This document shows, in pieces, positions 1-8,400 of a stretch of 64,000 bases of DNA (position 1 is its first letter; every line of letters begins with the position of its first letter). Both the position numbers and the translations under genes were made by a program. The stretch is from Buttiauxella massiliensis. Lineage in GTDB: Bacteria; Pseudomonadota; Gammaproteobacteria; Enterobacterales; Enterobacteriaceae. A model generated the notes under the pieces. The model was not told the DNA's origin, ran no database searches, and worked only from the letters and a program-made list of their open reading frames with translations. The stretch covers positions 124,001-188,000 of the forward strand of contig NZ_LR722651.1 in the NCBI RefSeq assembly GCF_902500225.1. Direction: 5' to 3'.

Positions 1-15
1 CATTGTATTTGGCAT
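1..15 (-). CDS. 5' end of an unidentified gene leaving the window
   Basis: On the minus strand an ATG at 15-13 is preceded by a good ribosome binding site (AGGAG, five bases away) and opens a frame reading M-P-N-T-M before the sequence ends. A plausible sigma-70 promoter lies upstream (see 47-75), and the yiaF terminator separates it from yiaF. Only five codons are visible, so no function can be given. Confidence 0.35.
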
Positions 16-46
16 GAGAACTCCTCATAACGAACAGTTAATGACG

Positions 47-75
47 AGTTTATGAACAGCATCAGGTGGTGTCAA
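47..75 (-). promoter_or_regulatory. candidate sigma-70 promoter for the left-edge gene
   Basis: Read on the minus strand: TTGACA (75-70), 17-base spacer, TAAACT (52-47). The -35 is a perfect consensus and the -10 matches four of six. It points at the ATG at position 15. Inferred from motif and spacing only. Confidence 0.4.
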
Positions 76-142
76 ATTTATGACAAATTTGTACCCTGGG
101 TAGGAATTAAGCGCGGATGTGGAATGCTAAAGCGGGAGAATA

Positions 143-164
143 TTCCCCGTCTTTCGACGGGGAA
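143..164 (-). terminator. hairpin terminator after yiaF
   Basis: Perfect 9-bp inverted repeat (TTCCCCGTC / GACGGGGAA). On the minus strand it has a GAAA tetraloop. It lies just past the yiaF stop codon. The following tract is only moderately T-rich, so termination may be incomplete. Confidence 0.5.
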
Positions 165-172
165 AACAGCAA

Positions 173-883
173 TTACTGCATTGAAGTTTGAGCGGCTGAA
201 TAAGCCTGCATAAACGCCTGATGCTGTGAAGTCAGCGGAGCAATCAGCGAGTTGTACTGGCTTGCCTGCTGTGAGGTTGGGAACTGAATGCCACCTGCAG
301 TAAAGCCAACTTGAGTGCCCTGCTGCTGGATGAAGTTACCCACTTGCACCAGTTGTGCTGTGAAAGTTTGTGCCGCAGGGATCAGTGGAGCCATAGCGTC
401 TGCCGGAGCAGTAACCACTTTCTGATAAACCTTGTCGTAAACAACTTTCAAATCGTCAGGCTGCTTTAAGGTGGAACGAGCGCTGTCTGCCTGCATTTTG
501 GCATTTTGCACTTGTTGGCCTAACACGTTCAGTGAACCGTTAGCCTGGCTCAGAGGTTCGCGCTGAGTCATATAATCTTGTGGTACACGAATGCTGTTTA
601 CGCTGTCAGCGACTGGCTTCATGCCGTCATCCATTGCCTGGTTTACCTGTTGGGCAAAGCCATACAAAATCGCGTAATCAGAAACCAGTGGACCAAATTG
701 CTTTTTCTGATCGGTTGTCAGCGTTGGCAGGCGTTCACCGCTGCGCATCGCTGTGTTTTGTAAGAAATCGATAAACGCTTTACGTTGATCGCCTTCTTTA
801 TCAAAACAGCCACTCAGACTCACCACCATTAAAATTGCCGCAAGCGGCGCAAACCAGCGTGACCAGGAATTACCTGTCGCCAT
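173..883 (-). CDS. yiaF: YiaF family lipoprotein (DUF3053)
   Basis: Predicted lipoprotein of unknown function in the DUF3053/YiaF family. The start was set at 883 because an AAGGAG ribosome binding site precedes that ATG and it gives a clean lipoprotein signal: a hydrophobic stretch followed by the lipobox L-S-G-C with the lipidated cysteine at residue 26. The longer frame from 928 adds 15 residues with no binding site. The mature part is polar, glutamine-rich and probably helical. The residues after the cysteine (FDKE) carry Asp only at +3, so an inner- or outer-membrane destination cannot be called. In E. coli yiaF neighbours ghrB and yiaG; here ghrB lies 23 kb away and the guanidine operon sits between yiaF and yiaG. 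Confidence 0.85.
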   Translation of the reverse strand: MATGNSWSRWFAPLAAILMVVSLSGCFDKEGDQRKAFIDFLQNTAMRSGERLPTLTTDQKKQFGPLVSDYAILYGFAQQVNQAMDDGMKPVADSVNSIRVPQDYMTQREPLSQANGSLNVLGQQVQNAKMQADSARSTLKQPDDLKVVYDKVYQKVVTAPADAMAPLIPAAQTFTAQLVQVGNFIQQQGTQVGFTAGGIQFPTSQQASQYNSLIAPLTSQHQAFMQAYSAAQTSMQ

Positions 884-1003
884 CTTTTCTACTCCTTCAC
901 CATTCAATGCAAATACGCAAATGCGCACCCAATAATGCTGCTAAGGATAGTCCAACCTGACTTTGCAAGATACCCTTTCACAACAATCTCTTTCAGGCAG
1001 ATT

Positions 1004-1020
1004 TGCGCTGAAATGGTGCA
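1004..1020. promoter_or_regulatory. NtrC-like enhancer site 1
   Basis: The 17-mer TGCGCTGAAATGGTGCA matches the NtrC consensus TGCACY-N4-TGGTGCA with one mismatch. Its centre is about 146 bp upstream of the start expected from the sigma-54 promoter at 1132. It is 33 bp (about three helical turns) from site 2, a layout like the two enhancer sites of glnAp2. Inference from motif and spacing. Confidence 0.6.
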
Positions 1021-1036
1021 TTTTCATACGCTAATC

Positions 1037-1053
1037 TGCACCTTATTGGCACA
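1037..1053. promoter_or_regulatory. NtrC-like enhancer site 2
   Basis: TGCACCTTATTGGCACA matches the NtrC palindrome with two mismatches in the right arm. It is centred about 113 bp upstream of the predicted sigma-54 start, on the same helical face as site 1. Confidence 0.5.
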
Positions 1054-1131
1054 TTTCCCTTCAATTGTGCACACCTCTAAATGTAGGTTAATCCTCTGTA
1101 ATAAATAGATAAATTATCTATTTTTCACACC

Positions 1132-1147
1132 TGGCATTCATCTTGCT
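1132..1147 (+). promoter_or_regulatory. sigma-54 promoter of the guanidine operon
   Basis: TGGCAT-N5-TTGCT with the invariant GG (1133-1134) and GC (1145-1146) separated by exactly ten bases, as sigma-54 promoters require. The predicted start near 1158 puts the whole ykkC aptamer in the 5' leader. With the upstream NtrC-like sites this indicates nitrogen-limitation control. Confidence 0.65.
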
Positions 1148-1203
1148 GATATCTGGATGCAGGGGTGATACGGGCAACCGATGTCGCTATACAATTTGGT
1201 AAT

Positions 1204-1293
1204 GGATCACTAGGGTTCCGGTCGAAAGATGCTGGTCCGAGAGTGATCGACCGCCCTCTGGCGGTTACACGGCGGGACAAAAGCCCGGGAGGA
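1204..1293 (+). ncRNA. guanidine-I riboswitch (ykkC class)
   Basis: The conserved ykkC blocks are present in order: CTAGGGTTCCGG (1210-1221), CTGGTCCGAGAG (1232-1243), then ACACGGCGGGACAAAAGCCC (1267-1286) followed by GGGAGGA. The helix GATCAC (1205-1210) / GTGATC (1243-1248) closes the first domain, and ACCGCC/GGCGGT forms a second hairpin. It sits in the leader of genes typical of guanidine metabolism. Known members of this class bind guanidinium and switch expression on. Confidence 0.9.
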
Positions 1294-1330
1294 TAAGCGA
1301 CCATTGCGCGCCGCCCTCCTGCACCTTTTT
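1286..1330 (+). terminator. riboswitch-controlled terminator (expression platform)
   Basis: CGGGAGG (1286-1292) can pair with CCTCCTG (1315-1321, one G-U), followed by CACCTTTTT. The 5' arm overlaps the conserved 3' end of the aptamer. Ligand-bound aptamer and terminator are therefore mutually exclusive, which fits an ON switch acting on transcription. Folding was done by eye. Confidence 0.6.
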
Positions 1331-1353
1331 CCGCAACCGTCAGAGGAACCACC

Positions 1354-2409
1354 ATGCTTAAAGCTTGCCACCGTGGAATCTTGTTTGCCGCACTCGCGCT
1401 GTTTAGTGTCAGCAGCTTTGCCGCAAAACCCTCATTTAAACTCTGCTGGTCTATCTACGCAGGCTGGATGCCGTGGGATTACGCCCAGCAAAGCGGCATC
1501 GTCAAAAAATGGGCCGATAAATACGGCATTGATATTAAGTTCGTGCAGGTTAACGACTATATCGAATCGGTGAACCAATACACCGCCGGTGGATTTGACG
1601 GCTGCACCATGACCAACATGGACGCGCTGACCATTCCCGCAGCCGGCGGCGTCGACAGCACCGCGCTGATTATTGGCGACTACTCCAACGGCAACGACGG
1701 CATTCTTTCCAAATCCGCCAAATCTATCGCTGAGCTAAAAGGCCAGCCGATTAACCTCGTCGAGCTTTCGGTTTCCCACTATTTACTCGCTCGTGCGCTG
1801 GAAAAATCGGGCCTCAGCGAGCGTGATGTGAAAGTCGTAAACACCGCCGATGCGGATTTGGTCGCGGCATTTACCACGCCGGACGTGAAATCCATCGTCA
1901 CCTGGAACCCGCTGTTAGCCGAAGCGCAGAAACAGCCCAACGCCAAACTCTTGTTCTCTTCTGCCCAAATCCCCGGCGAAATTCTCGACCTGTTAGTGGT
2001 GAACACCGAAACCCTGAAAGCCCACCCGGAACTTGGCAAAGCCTTGACCGGCGCGTGGTTTGAAACGCTGAAAGTGATGCAGGGGGAATCGGAAACCGCC
2101 AAAACCGCTCGCACGCAAATGGGCCAGGCCGCAGGCACCGATTTAGCCGGGTTCGACGCCCAGCTCGCCGCCACGCATTTATTCAGCGATCCGAAACTGG
2201 CGCTCGATTTCACCGACAGCCCGCAACTGAAAGCCACCATGCAGATGGTCGCAGAATTCTCCTTTAAACACGGTTTATTGGGCGAGGCCGCGCCGTCAGC
2301 CGATGTGGTCGGCGTAGCGACACCAGCCGGAAACTGGGGCGATACCAACAACACCAAACTGCGCTTCACCGACGAGTTTCTTCGCCTCGTCGTCAGCAAC
2401 GCGCTGTAA
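1354..2409 (+). CDS. ABC transporter substrate-binding protein, urea/guanidine carboxylase locus
   Basis: Periplasmic binding component of the importer encoded with the carboxylase. The first 24 or so residues form a Sec signal peptide ending around S-S-F-A-A. The mature part resembles the NMT1/TauA-like binding proteins found next to urea carboxylases (family 'ABC transporter periplasmic binding protein, urea carboxylase region'). It is the first gene behind the ykkC riboswitch, so its ligand is most likely guanidine or a close derivative rather than urea; this is inferred from context. A GAGG ribosome binding site precedes the ATG. The permease gene follows after 14 bases. Confidence 0.85.
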   Translation: MLKACHRGILFAALALFSVSSFAAKPSFKLCWSIYAGWMPWDYAQQSGIVKKWADKYGIDIKFVQVNDYIESVNQYTAGGFDGCTMTNMDALTIPAAGGVDSTALIIGDYSNGNDGILSKSAKSIAELKGQPINLVELSVSHYLLARALEKSGLSERDVKVVNTADADLVAAFTTPDVKSIVTWNPLLAEAQKQPNAKLLFSSAQIPGEILDLLVVNTETLKAHPELGKALTGAWFETLKVMQGESETAKTARTQMGQAAGTDLAGFDAQLAATHLFSDPKLALDFTDSPQLKATMQMVAEFSFKHGLLGEAAPSADVVGVATPAGNWGDTNNTKLRFTDEFLRLVVSNAL

Positions 2410-2423
2410 ACCGGAGGTGCCCG

Positions 2424-3236
2424 ATGCGCAAAATCATTAACTACCACCCTCAGCCAATGACCCGTGTGCTGATGGGCGCCTTGCCATTAGTCGCGGTGAT
2501 TTTCTTTTACCTGGTGTCTTCTGATGCCCGCCTTGCGGCGAACAGCTACGACAAACTGCTGCCGGGATTTGATGCGATGTGGGCGGCTATTGACCGCATG
2601 GCGTTCACGCCAAGCCCGCGTACGGGCGAGTATCTGTTCTGGACAGACAGCGCCGCAAGTCTGCTGCGTTTGCTGACAGGCGTTGGGCTGAGTGCCTTTC
2701 TGGCGCTGGTTTTCGGCCTGTTTTGCGGCGCACTCCCGGTGGTTCGCTCGGTGCTTTCCCCGCTGATCACCTTGATTGCGCTAATCCCGCCGCTGGCGAT
2801 TTTACCGATTTTATTCATCACCTTTGGGTTAGGTGAAGTCTCGAAAGTGGTGCTGATTGTCATCGGTATTACGCCGTTTATCGTGCGCGATTTGCAGCTT
2901 CAGGTGCAGGCGATTCCCCACGAGCAAATGGTAAAAGCCCAGACGCTGGGCGGCCACAGCGCGCAAATTCTCTGGCGCGTGGTGCTGCCGCAACTGTTGC
3001 CGCGCCTGATTGATGCGGTGCGTCTGTCGCTGTGTTCCGCCTGGCTGTTCCTGATTGCCGCCGAAGCCATCGCCGCCACCGAAGGGTTGGGTTATCGCAT
3101 CTTCCTGATGCGCCGCTACATGGCGATGGACGTGATTCTGCCTTACGTGGCGTGGATTACGCTGCTCGCTTTCACCCTCGACCTGCTGCTGCGCGTGGTT
3201 AATCGCCGCTGCTTCCCGTGGTACTACGCAAAATAA
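2424..3236 (+). CDS. ABC transporter permease, guanidine/urea carboxylase locus
   Basis: Inner-membrane permease of 270 residues in the BPD (TauC/SsuC-like) family. One membrane segment lies near residues 13-28, followed by a cluster of hydrophobic segments from about residue 75 on. The EAA-type cytoplasmic loop that docks the ATPase is visible near residues 165-190 (T-L-G-G-H-S ... V-L-P-Q-L-L-P-R). A GGAGG ribosome binding site precedes the ATG. The gene lies between the binding protein and ATPase genes with 14- and 9-base gaps, so the three are translated as one unit. Substrate inferred from context: guanidinium. Confidence 0.85.
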   Translation: MRKIINYHPQPMTRVLMGALPLVAVIFFYLVSSDARLAANSYDKLLPGFDAMWAAIDRMAFTPSPRTGEYLFWTDSAASLLRLLTGVGLSAFLALVFGLFCGALPVVRSVLSPLITLIALIPPLAILPILFITFGLGEVSKVVLIVIGITPFIVRDLQLQVQAIPHEQMVKAQTLGGHSAQILWRVVLPQLLPRLIDAVRLSLCSAWLFLIAAEAIAATEGLGYRIFLMRRYMAMDVILPYVAWITLLAFTLDLLLRVVNRRCFPWYYAK

Positions 3237-3245
3237 GGAGGCGCT

Positions 3246-4010
3246 ATGGCGTTGCTCGAACTGAAAAATATCGAAAAGCACTACGGCGACCAGGTAGTGC
3301 TGGAACGGCTGAATGTCAGCGTTGAAGAAGGGGAATTTGTCTCGATTGTTGGCGCGTCAGGCTGCGGGAAAACCACCTTTCTGAAGATGCTGCTCGGGAC
3401 GGAATCCGCCACCAAAGGCCAATTTTTACTTGATGGCAAACCTATCTCGCAAGAACCGGATGCCCAGCGTGGCGTGGTTTTCCAGCGCTACTCGGTGTTT
3501 CCGCACCTCACGGTAATTGGCAATGTGATGCTGGCCGAGGAGTTCAGCACCGCCCGCTGGCTGGGGCGCGTGTGGGGCAAGAAGCGCCAGGAAATTCGTG
3601 AACGCGCCCGCGCTATGCTCGACCAGGTTGGCCTGTTGCCCGCACAAAACAAATACCCGCACCAGCTTTCCGGCGGCATGCAGCAACGCCTGGCGCTGGC
3701 TCAGGCACTGATGAAACAACCACGCATTCTGCTGCTTGATGAACCTTTTGGCGCACTCGACCCCGGCATTCGCAACGAAATGCATTTGCTGATCAGCGAT
3801 TTGTGGGAGCGCCACCGCCTGACCATTTTCATGATTACGCATGACCTGAAAGAAGGGTTTTCGCTCGGTTCACGTCTGTGGGTGTTCGACAAAGTGCGCC
3901 ACGACCCGCAAGCACCGGACCGCTGGGGTGCGAGCATTACCTACGATATCCCACTTGATAAGAAACCCGCCAGCGCGGTGGATGCCGAACCCGAACGTAA
4001 AGTCGCCTGA
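3246..4010 (+). CDS. ABC transporter ATP-binding protein, guanidine/urea carboxylase locus
   Basis: Nucleotide-binding subunit of the importer, 254 residues. Walker A is GASGCGKT at residues 36-43. The signature LSGGMQQR lies near residue 140, immediately followed by Walker B (ILLLDEP) and the H-loop (M-I-T-H-D). The Q-loop reads VVFQRYSVFPHL. The length and motifs are those of the TauB/SsuB group. A strong AAGGAGG ribosome binding site precedes the ATG. The C-terminal 40 residues are polar and not conserved. Confidence 0.88.
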   Translation: MALLELKNIEKHYGDQVVLERLNVSVEEGEFVSIVGASGCGKTTFLKMLLGTESATKGQFLLDGKPISQEPDAQRGVVFQRYSVFPHLTVIGNVMLAEEFSTARWLGRVWGKKRQEIRERARAMLDQVGLLPAQNKYPHQLSGGMQQRLALAQALMKQPRILLLDEPFGALDPGIRNEMHLLISDLWERHRLTIFMITHDLKEGFSLGSRLWVFDKVRHDPQAPDRWGASITYDIPLDKKPASAVDAEPERKVA

Positions 4011-4025
4011 ACTAAGGAGCCAAAC

Positions 4026-4739
4026 ATGACCTACCAAACCGAACTCCCCGCGGGCAGCCACTGGTCGCTGATCATGCGCCGTGGCACCGCGCTCACGCTC
4101 ACCGACATCAGCGGTGGTGTGAACGCTGCCGCCCTGTTTTACAACCCGGAAAACCTGCTGGAGCGCTATAACGCGCCGGACACCCTGAAATGCCAGCACA
4201 CCTTCCGCCTCACCACCGGGCACTGCCTGTATTCCGATATGGGGCGCATTTTCTGCGGCATCGAACAAGACAGTTTCGGCTGGCATGAGACCGTCTGCGG
4301 CAGCAGCAACGCAACGCAAATCGCACAGCAATTCGGCGCACTGGATTACCAACAGGCCCACAACGAACGCCACCAAAACGGCTACGACAGCTTCCTGATT
4401 GAATTGGCGAAATATGGTCTCGGCAAACGCGACATGGCGGCCAATATCAACTTTTTCGCCAGAGTCACCGCCAGCGACGATGGCGATTTAAAACTGGAAC
4501 AGCAGGGCCTTGCGGGCGCATCCGTCACGCTGCGTTTTGCGATGGACACCTTAGTGATTCTGCATACCTGCCCGCATCCGCTGAACGAGGCAATGACTTA
4601 CCCGCGCCAGGCGCTCGGCATTCAACTGGATTCCACCCGCCAACCGCTGCCAGAAATTTGCCTGCAACGTGAAGAAAACTGCCGTGGCCTGCATAACAAC
4701 GAACTTTATATCCTGACTGAAGGAGCCTGCGGATGCTGA
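4026..4739 (+). CDS. carboxyguanidine deiminase-type subunit (urea carboxylase-associated protein, DUF1989)
   Basis: DUF1989 protein of the urea-amidolyase-associated pair (UAAP1/UAAP2). Such pairs form carboxyguanidine deiminase (CgdAB), which removes ammonia from the product of guanidine carboxylase to give allophanate. The metal-site region reads [11 protein letters not shown] near residues 81-91. Compared with its partner (D-T-C-G-R-H-D-T), the first cysteine is replaced by phenylalanine, so this may be the non-catalytic or less active subunit; that is an inference. The stop codon overlaps the next start by seven bases, suggesting coupled translation and a 1:1 complex. Which subunit is CgdA and which CgdB was not decided. 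Confidence 0.82.
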   Translation: MTYQTELPAGSHWSLIMRRGTALTLTDISGGVNAAALFYNPENLLERYNAPDTLKCQHTFRLTTGHCLYSDMGRIFCGIEQDSFGWHETVCGSSNATQIAQQFGALDYQQAHNERHQNGYDSFLIELAKYGLGKRDMAANINFFARVTASDDGDLKLEQQGLAGASVTLRFAMDTLVILHTCPHPLNEAMTYPRQALGIQLDSTRQPLPEICLQREENCRGLHNNELYILTEGACGC

Positions 4740-5368
4740 CTGAAAGCCCACGCCATACAGAAACCGCAAACCTGCGCACCACGGTACACGCCGGAGATTA
4801 CTGGGTTTATCGCCTGCAAGAAGGCCAGACACTGCGCATTACCGATCTGGAAGGCAACCAGGCGGCGGATACGCTGTTTTATAACGCCGACGACACCGCC
4901 GAACGCTATAGCGTAACCGACACACTGCGCGGCCAGCGCAACGTTTTCCTCACCAGTGGCAGCGTTTTACGCTCGAACGAAGACCGCCCTATGCTGGACA
5001 TTGTGGCCGATACCTGTGGCCGCCACGACACCCTCGGCGGGGCCTGCGCCACCGAAAGCAACACCGTGCGTTACTCATTAGAAAAACGCTATATGCACGC
5101 CTGCCGCGACAGCTGGCTGCTCGCCGTGGCGCAGCACCCGGAATATGGCCTGACGCGCCGCGATATCACCCACAATATCAATTTCTTTATGAACGTTCCG
5201 GTCACTAAAGAAGGCGGGTTGCAGTTTGCCGATGGCATTTCAGCACCGGGAAAATACGTCGAACTGGTGGCGAAAATGAACGTTCTGGTGCTGATCTCCA
5301 ACTGCCCGCAGCTCAACAACCCTTGCAACGGTTACAACCCAACGCCGATTGAAGTCGCCGTCTGGTAA
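4733..5368 (+). CDS. carboxyguanidine deiminase-type subunit, second DUF1989 protein
   Basis: Second DUF1989 protein, 211 residues, partner of the preceding gene. It keeps a full candidate metal-binding cluster, [13 protein letters not shown] near residues 91-103, with two cysteines and a histidine, and so is the better candidate for the catalytic subunit. The ATG at 4733 is preceded by GGAGCC inside the upstream gene. The two proteins share a motif order ([21 protein letters not shown], then the metal cluster, then N-I-N-F-F-M-N-V) typical of the family. Previously annotated as urea carboxylase-associated; the guanidine role follows from published work on the family and from the riboswitches here. 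Confidence 0.83.
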   Translation: MLTESPRHTETANLRTTVHAGDYWVYRLQEGQTLRITDLEGNQAADTLFYNADDTAERYSVTDTLRGQRNVFLTSGSVLRSNEDRPMLDIVADTCGRHDTLGGACATESNTVRYSLEKRYMHACRDSWLLAVAQHPEYGLTRRDITHNINFFMNVPVTKEGGLQFADGISAPGKYVELVAKMNVLVLISNCPQLNNPCNGYNPTPIEVAVW

Positions 5369-5379
5369 TCATTTAGCGC

Positions 5380-5429
5380 TGCGGGACGGCCCGCACTCCA
5401 GCGCCCGAATTGACAGCAGGACGACCTGC
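5380..5429 (+). ncRNA. guanidine-II riboswitch (mini-ykkC class) inside the operon
   Basis: Two short hairpins with the diagnostic ACGR loops stand in the 79-base gap before the carboxylase gene. Hairpin 1 is GCGGG-ACGG-CCCGC (5381-5394, plus a closing T-A). Hairpin 2 is GCAGG-ACGA-CCTGC (5416-5429). The 21-base linker and the position 18 bases before the ATG fit the mini-ykkC architecture, in which guanidine drives a kissing interaction of the two loops and frees the ribosome binding site. Found by eye; no covariance search was run. Confidence 0.85.
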
Positions 5430-5447
5430 GAGCCTGAGAAACCGGTT

Positions 5448-8400
5448 ATGTTTAAACGAGTCTTGATTGCCAACCGTGGCGCGATTGCGGTGCGTATCAT
5501 CCGCACTTTGCAGCAAATGGGCATCACCGCGATTGCGGTTTATGCCGAAGCCGACAAACACTCCCAACACGTGCGCCAGGCCGATCTCGCCTTCTCATTA
5601 GGCGACGGCAACGTGCGCGAAACGTACCTCAACCAGGACAAACTGTTTGCGATCCTCAAGGAAAGCGGCGCGGAAGCGGTGCATCCGGGTTACGGTTTTC
5701 TGAGTGAAAATGCCAGTTTTGTCGAGCGCTGCGACAGTGGAAACATCGTGTTCCTTGGCCCGAGCGTTGAACAAATGGCGGCTTTCGGCCTTAAACATCG
5801 CGCCCGTGAACTGGCAGAGTTGAACCATGTTCCGCTGCTTTCTGGCAGTGGCCTGCTGACTTCGCTGGATGTCGCGCTGGAAGAAGCAAACCGCATTGGC
5901 TATCCGGTGATGCTGAAAAGCACTGCGGGCGGCGGCGGAATTGGCATGCAGTGTTGCGATAACGCATTGGCATTGAACGAAGCGTTTACCCGTGTAAAAC
6001 GCCTCGCAGGCAACAACTTCTCCGACGATGGCGTCTTTTTAGAGAAATTTATCGCTCACGCTCGCCACATCGAAGTGCAAGTTTTTGGCGACGGGGCGGG
6101 CAACGTTATCGCACTGGGCGAACGTGATTGCTCGGCACAGCGCCGCAACCAAAAAGTGATTGAAGAAACTCCCGCGCCGCGATTATCTGACGCGACCCGC
6201 AGCGCCCTGCACCGCACGGCGGTCGAGCTTTGCAGCGCGGTAAATTATCGCAGCGCCGGAACGGTGGAATACGTTTACGACGACATCAGCGAGCAATTCT
6301 GGTTCCTTGAAGTGAACACGCGTTTGCAGGTAGAACATGGCGTGACCGAGATGGTTTACGGCGTGGATATTGTGAGCTGGATGGTGGCGCTGGGTGCAAA
6401 TCAGCTGCCCACATTAGAATCTTTGCGCACCTCGCCGCAAGGCCATGCGATTCAGGTGCGCGTGTATGCCGAAGATCCGGCGAAGAACTTCCAGCCGGTG
6501 GCTGGGCTGTTAAGCGAAGTGATATTCCCGCAAGCGGTCGACGGCGCAAGGCTTCGCGTCGATCACTGGCTGGCGACGGGCTGTGAAGTCTCGCCGTTTT
6601 ATGACCCGATGCTGGCAAAAGTGATCGTTCATGCCGATTCGCGTGAGCAGGCGCTAAGCTCACTTTCAAACGCTTTGCAGCAAACATCGCTGTATGGCAT
6701 TGAAACCAACCTCAACTGGCTGCGATATTTACTGACTTTGCCAGAAGTGCAGCAAGGGCGAGTGATTACCGCCACGCTCGGAAAAGTGAACTGGCAACCT
6801 GCGACGCTGGATGTATTAACCGGCGGCACCATGACCACGATACAAGACGCGCCAGGGCGCAGCGGTTACTGGCATGTCGGCGTGCCTCCTTCCGGCCCGT
6901 TCGACAACCGTGCCTTTAACGTCGGCAATAAATTGTTGGGCAACGACGCACAAGCCGCTGGCCTGGAAATCACCTTACGCGGCCCGACGCTGCGCTTTAA
7001 TCAACCGTGTGCATTCGTACTAACCGGTGCTGAAATTGCCGCAAAGCTGGATGATAAAACGGTTTCAACGGGTGTGGTCGTCAATGCCAACGCGGGGCAA
7101 GTTTTAACGCTCGGCGATATTATCGGCGCGGGTTGCCGCAGCTATTTGCTGCTGGCGGGTGGGCTGAATTGCCCGCAATATCTCGGCAGCCGCAGCACCT
7201 TTACGCTGGGTAAATTTGGCGGCCATGCCGGGCGCGCTTTACGTGCCGGAGATGTGCTGCATCTTGCCGCCGCCGAGCACCGCACCGCCGCGTCGCTTGC
7301 CGCAGAAGAGTACCCAGTGCTCAGCAATAACTGGCAACTGCGCGTGGTTTACGGCCCGCACGGCGCACCGGAGTTTTTCACCGCGCAAGATATTGAGGAG
7401 TTCTTTGCCGCCCGCTGGCAGGTACATTACAACTCAAGCCGCACCGGTATTCGCCTGATTGGCCCAAAACCGACCTGGGCACGCAGCGATGGCGGTGAAG
7501 CAGGAATGCACCCATCGAATATTCATGACAATGCATATGCTTTTGGCACCGTGGATTTCACCGGCGACATGCCGGTGATCCTTGGCCCGGACGGCCCATC
7601 GCTCGGCGGCTTTGTTTGCCCGGCAACAGTAATTAGCGATGATTTGTGGAAGCTCGGGCAGCTTAAAGCCGGGGACACAATTGAGTTTGTGGCAGTGAGT
7701 CTGGATGACCGCCCAGCTCAATCGCCAATCCTCTATCACGATCCCGCCAACAACGGCATGCCGTCCGTCACCATCCGCGCGGCGGGGGATCGCTTTTTAC
7801 TGGTGGAATACGGCGAACAAGTGCTGGATATCGCGCTGCGTTTTCGCGTCCACGCGCTGATGCAGCGGCTGGAAACACATCCGCAGGAAGGCCGTCTGGA
7901 ACTGACGCCGGGCATCCGTTCGCTACAAATTCATTTCGACAATCACCTTTGCCCGCGCCAGCAATTACTGGAAACGATTATCACCGCCGATCACGCGCTG
8001 GCCGATTTGCAGAACGCCAAAGTGCCATCGCGTACCGTCTGGCTGCCGCTAAGCTGGGACGATGCCGCCTGCCGCGAAGCCATCACCCGCTACACTCAGT
8101 CGGTTCGCCCCGGAGCGCCGTGGTGCCCGAGCAACATCGAATTTATTCGCCGTATTAATGGGTTGGACTCCATTGAAGAGGTGAAAAAAATCGTCTTTGA
8201 CGCCAGCTATTTAGTGATGGGTTTGGGGGATGTTTACCTGGGCGCACCCGTCGCCACGCCGCTTGATCCGCGCCACCGCCTGGTCACCACCAAATACAAC
8301 CCGGCGCGCACCTGGACTGCGGAAAACTCAGTCGGCATTGGCGGCGCATATATGTGCGTTTACGGCATGGAAGGGCCAGGCGGATATCAGTTTATCGGGC

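Noticed and set aside
1125-1355. 76-codon minus-strand ORF across the operon leader
   Set aside because: It is antisense to the ykkC riboswitch, whose conserved blocks explain this sequence.
5349-5447. Extension of the carboxylase frame upstream to 5349
   Set aside because: The extra 33 codons overlap the end of the previous gene and run through the mini-ykkC hairpins; the biotin carboxylase domain begins at 5448.
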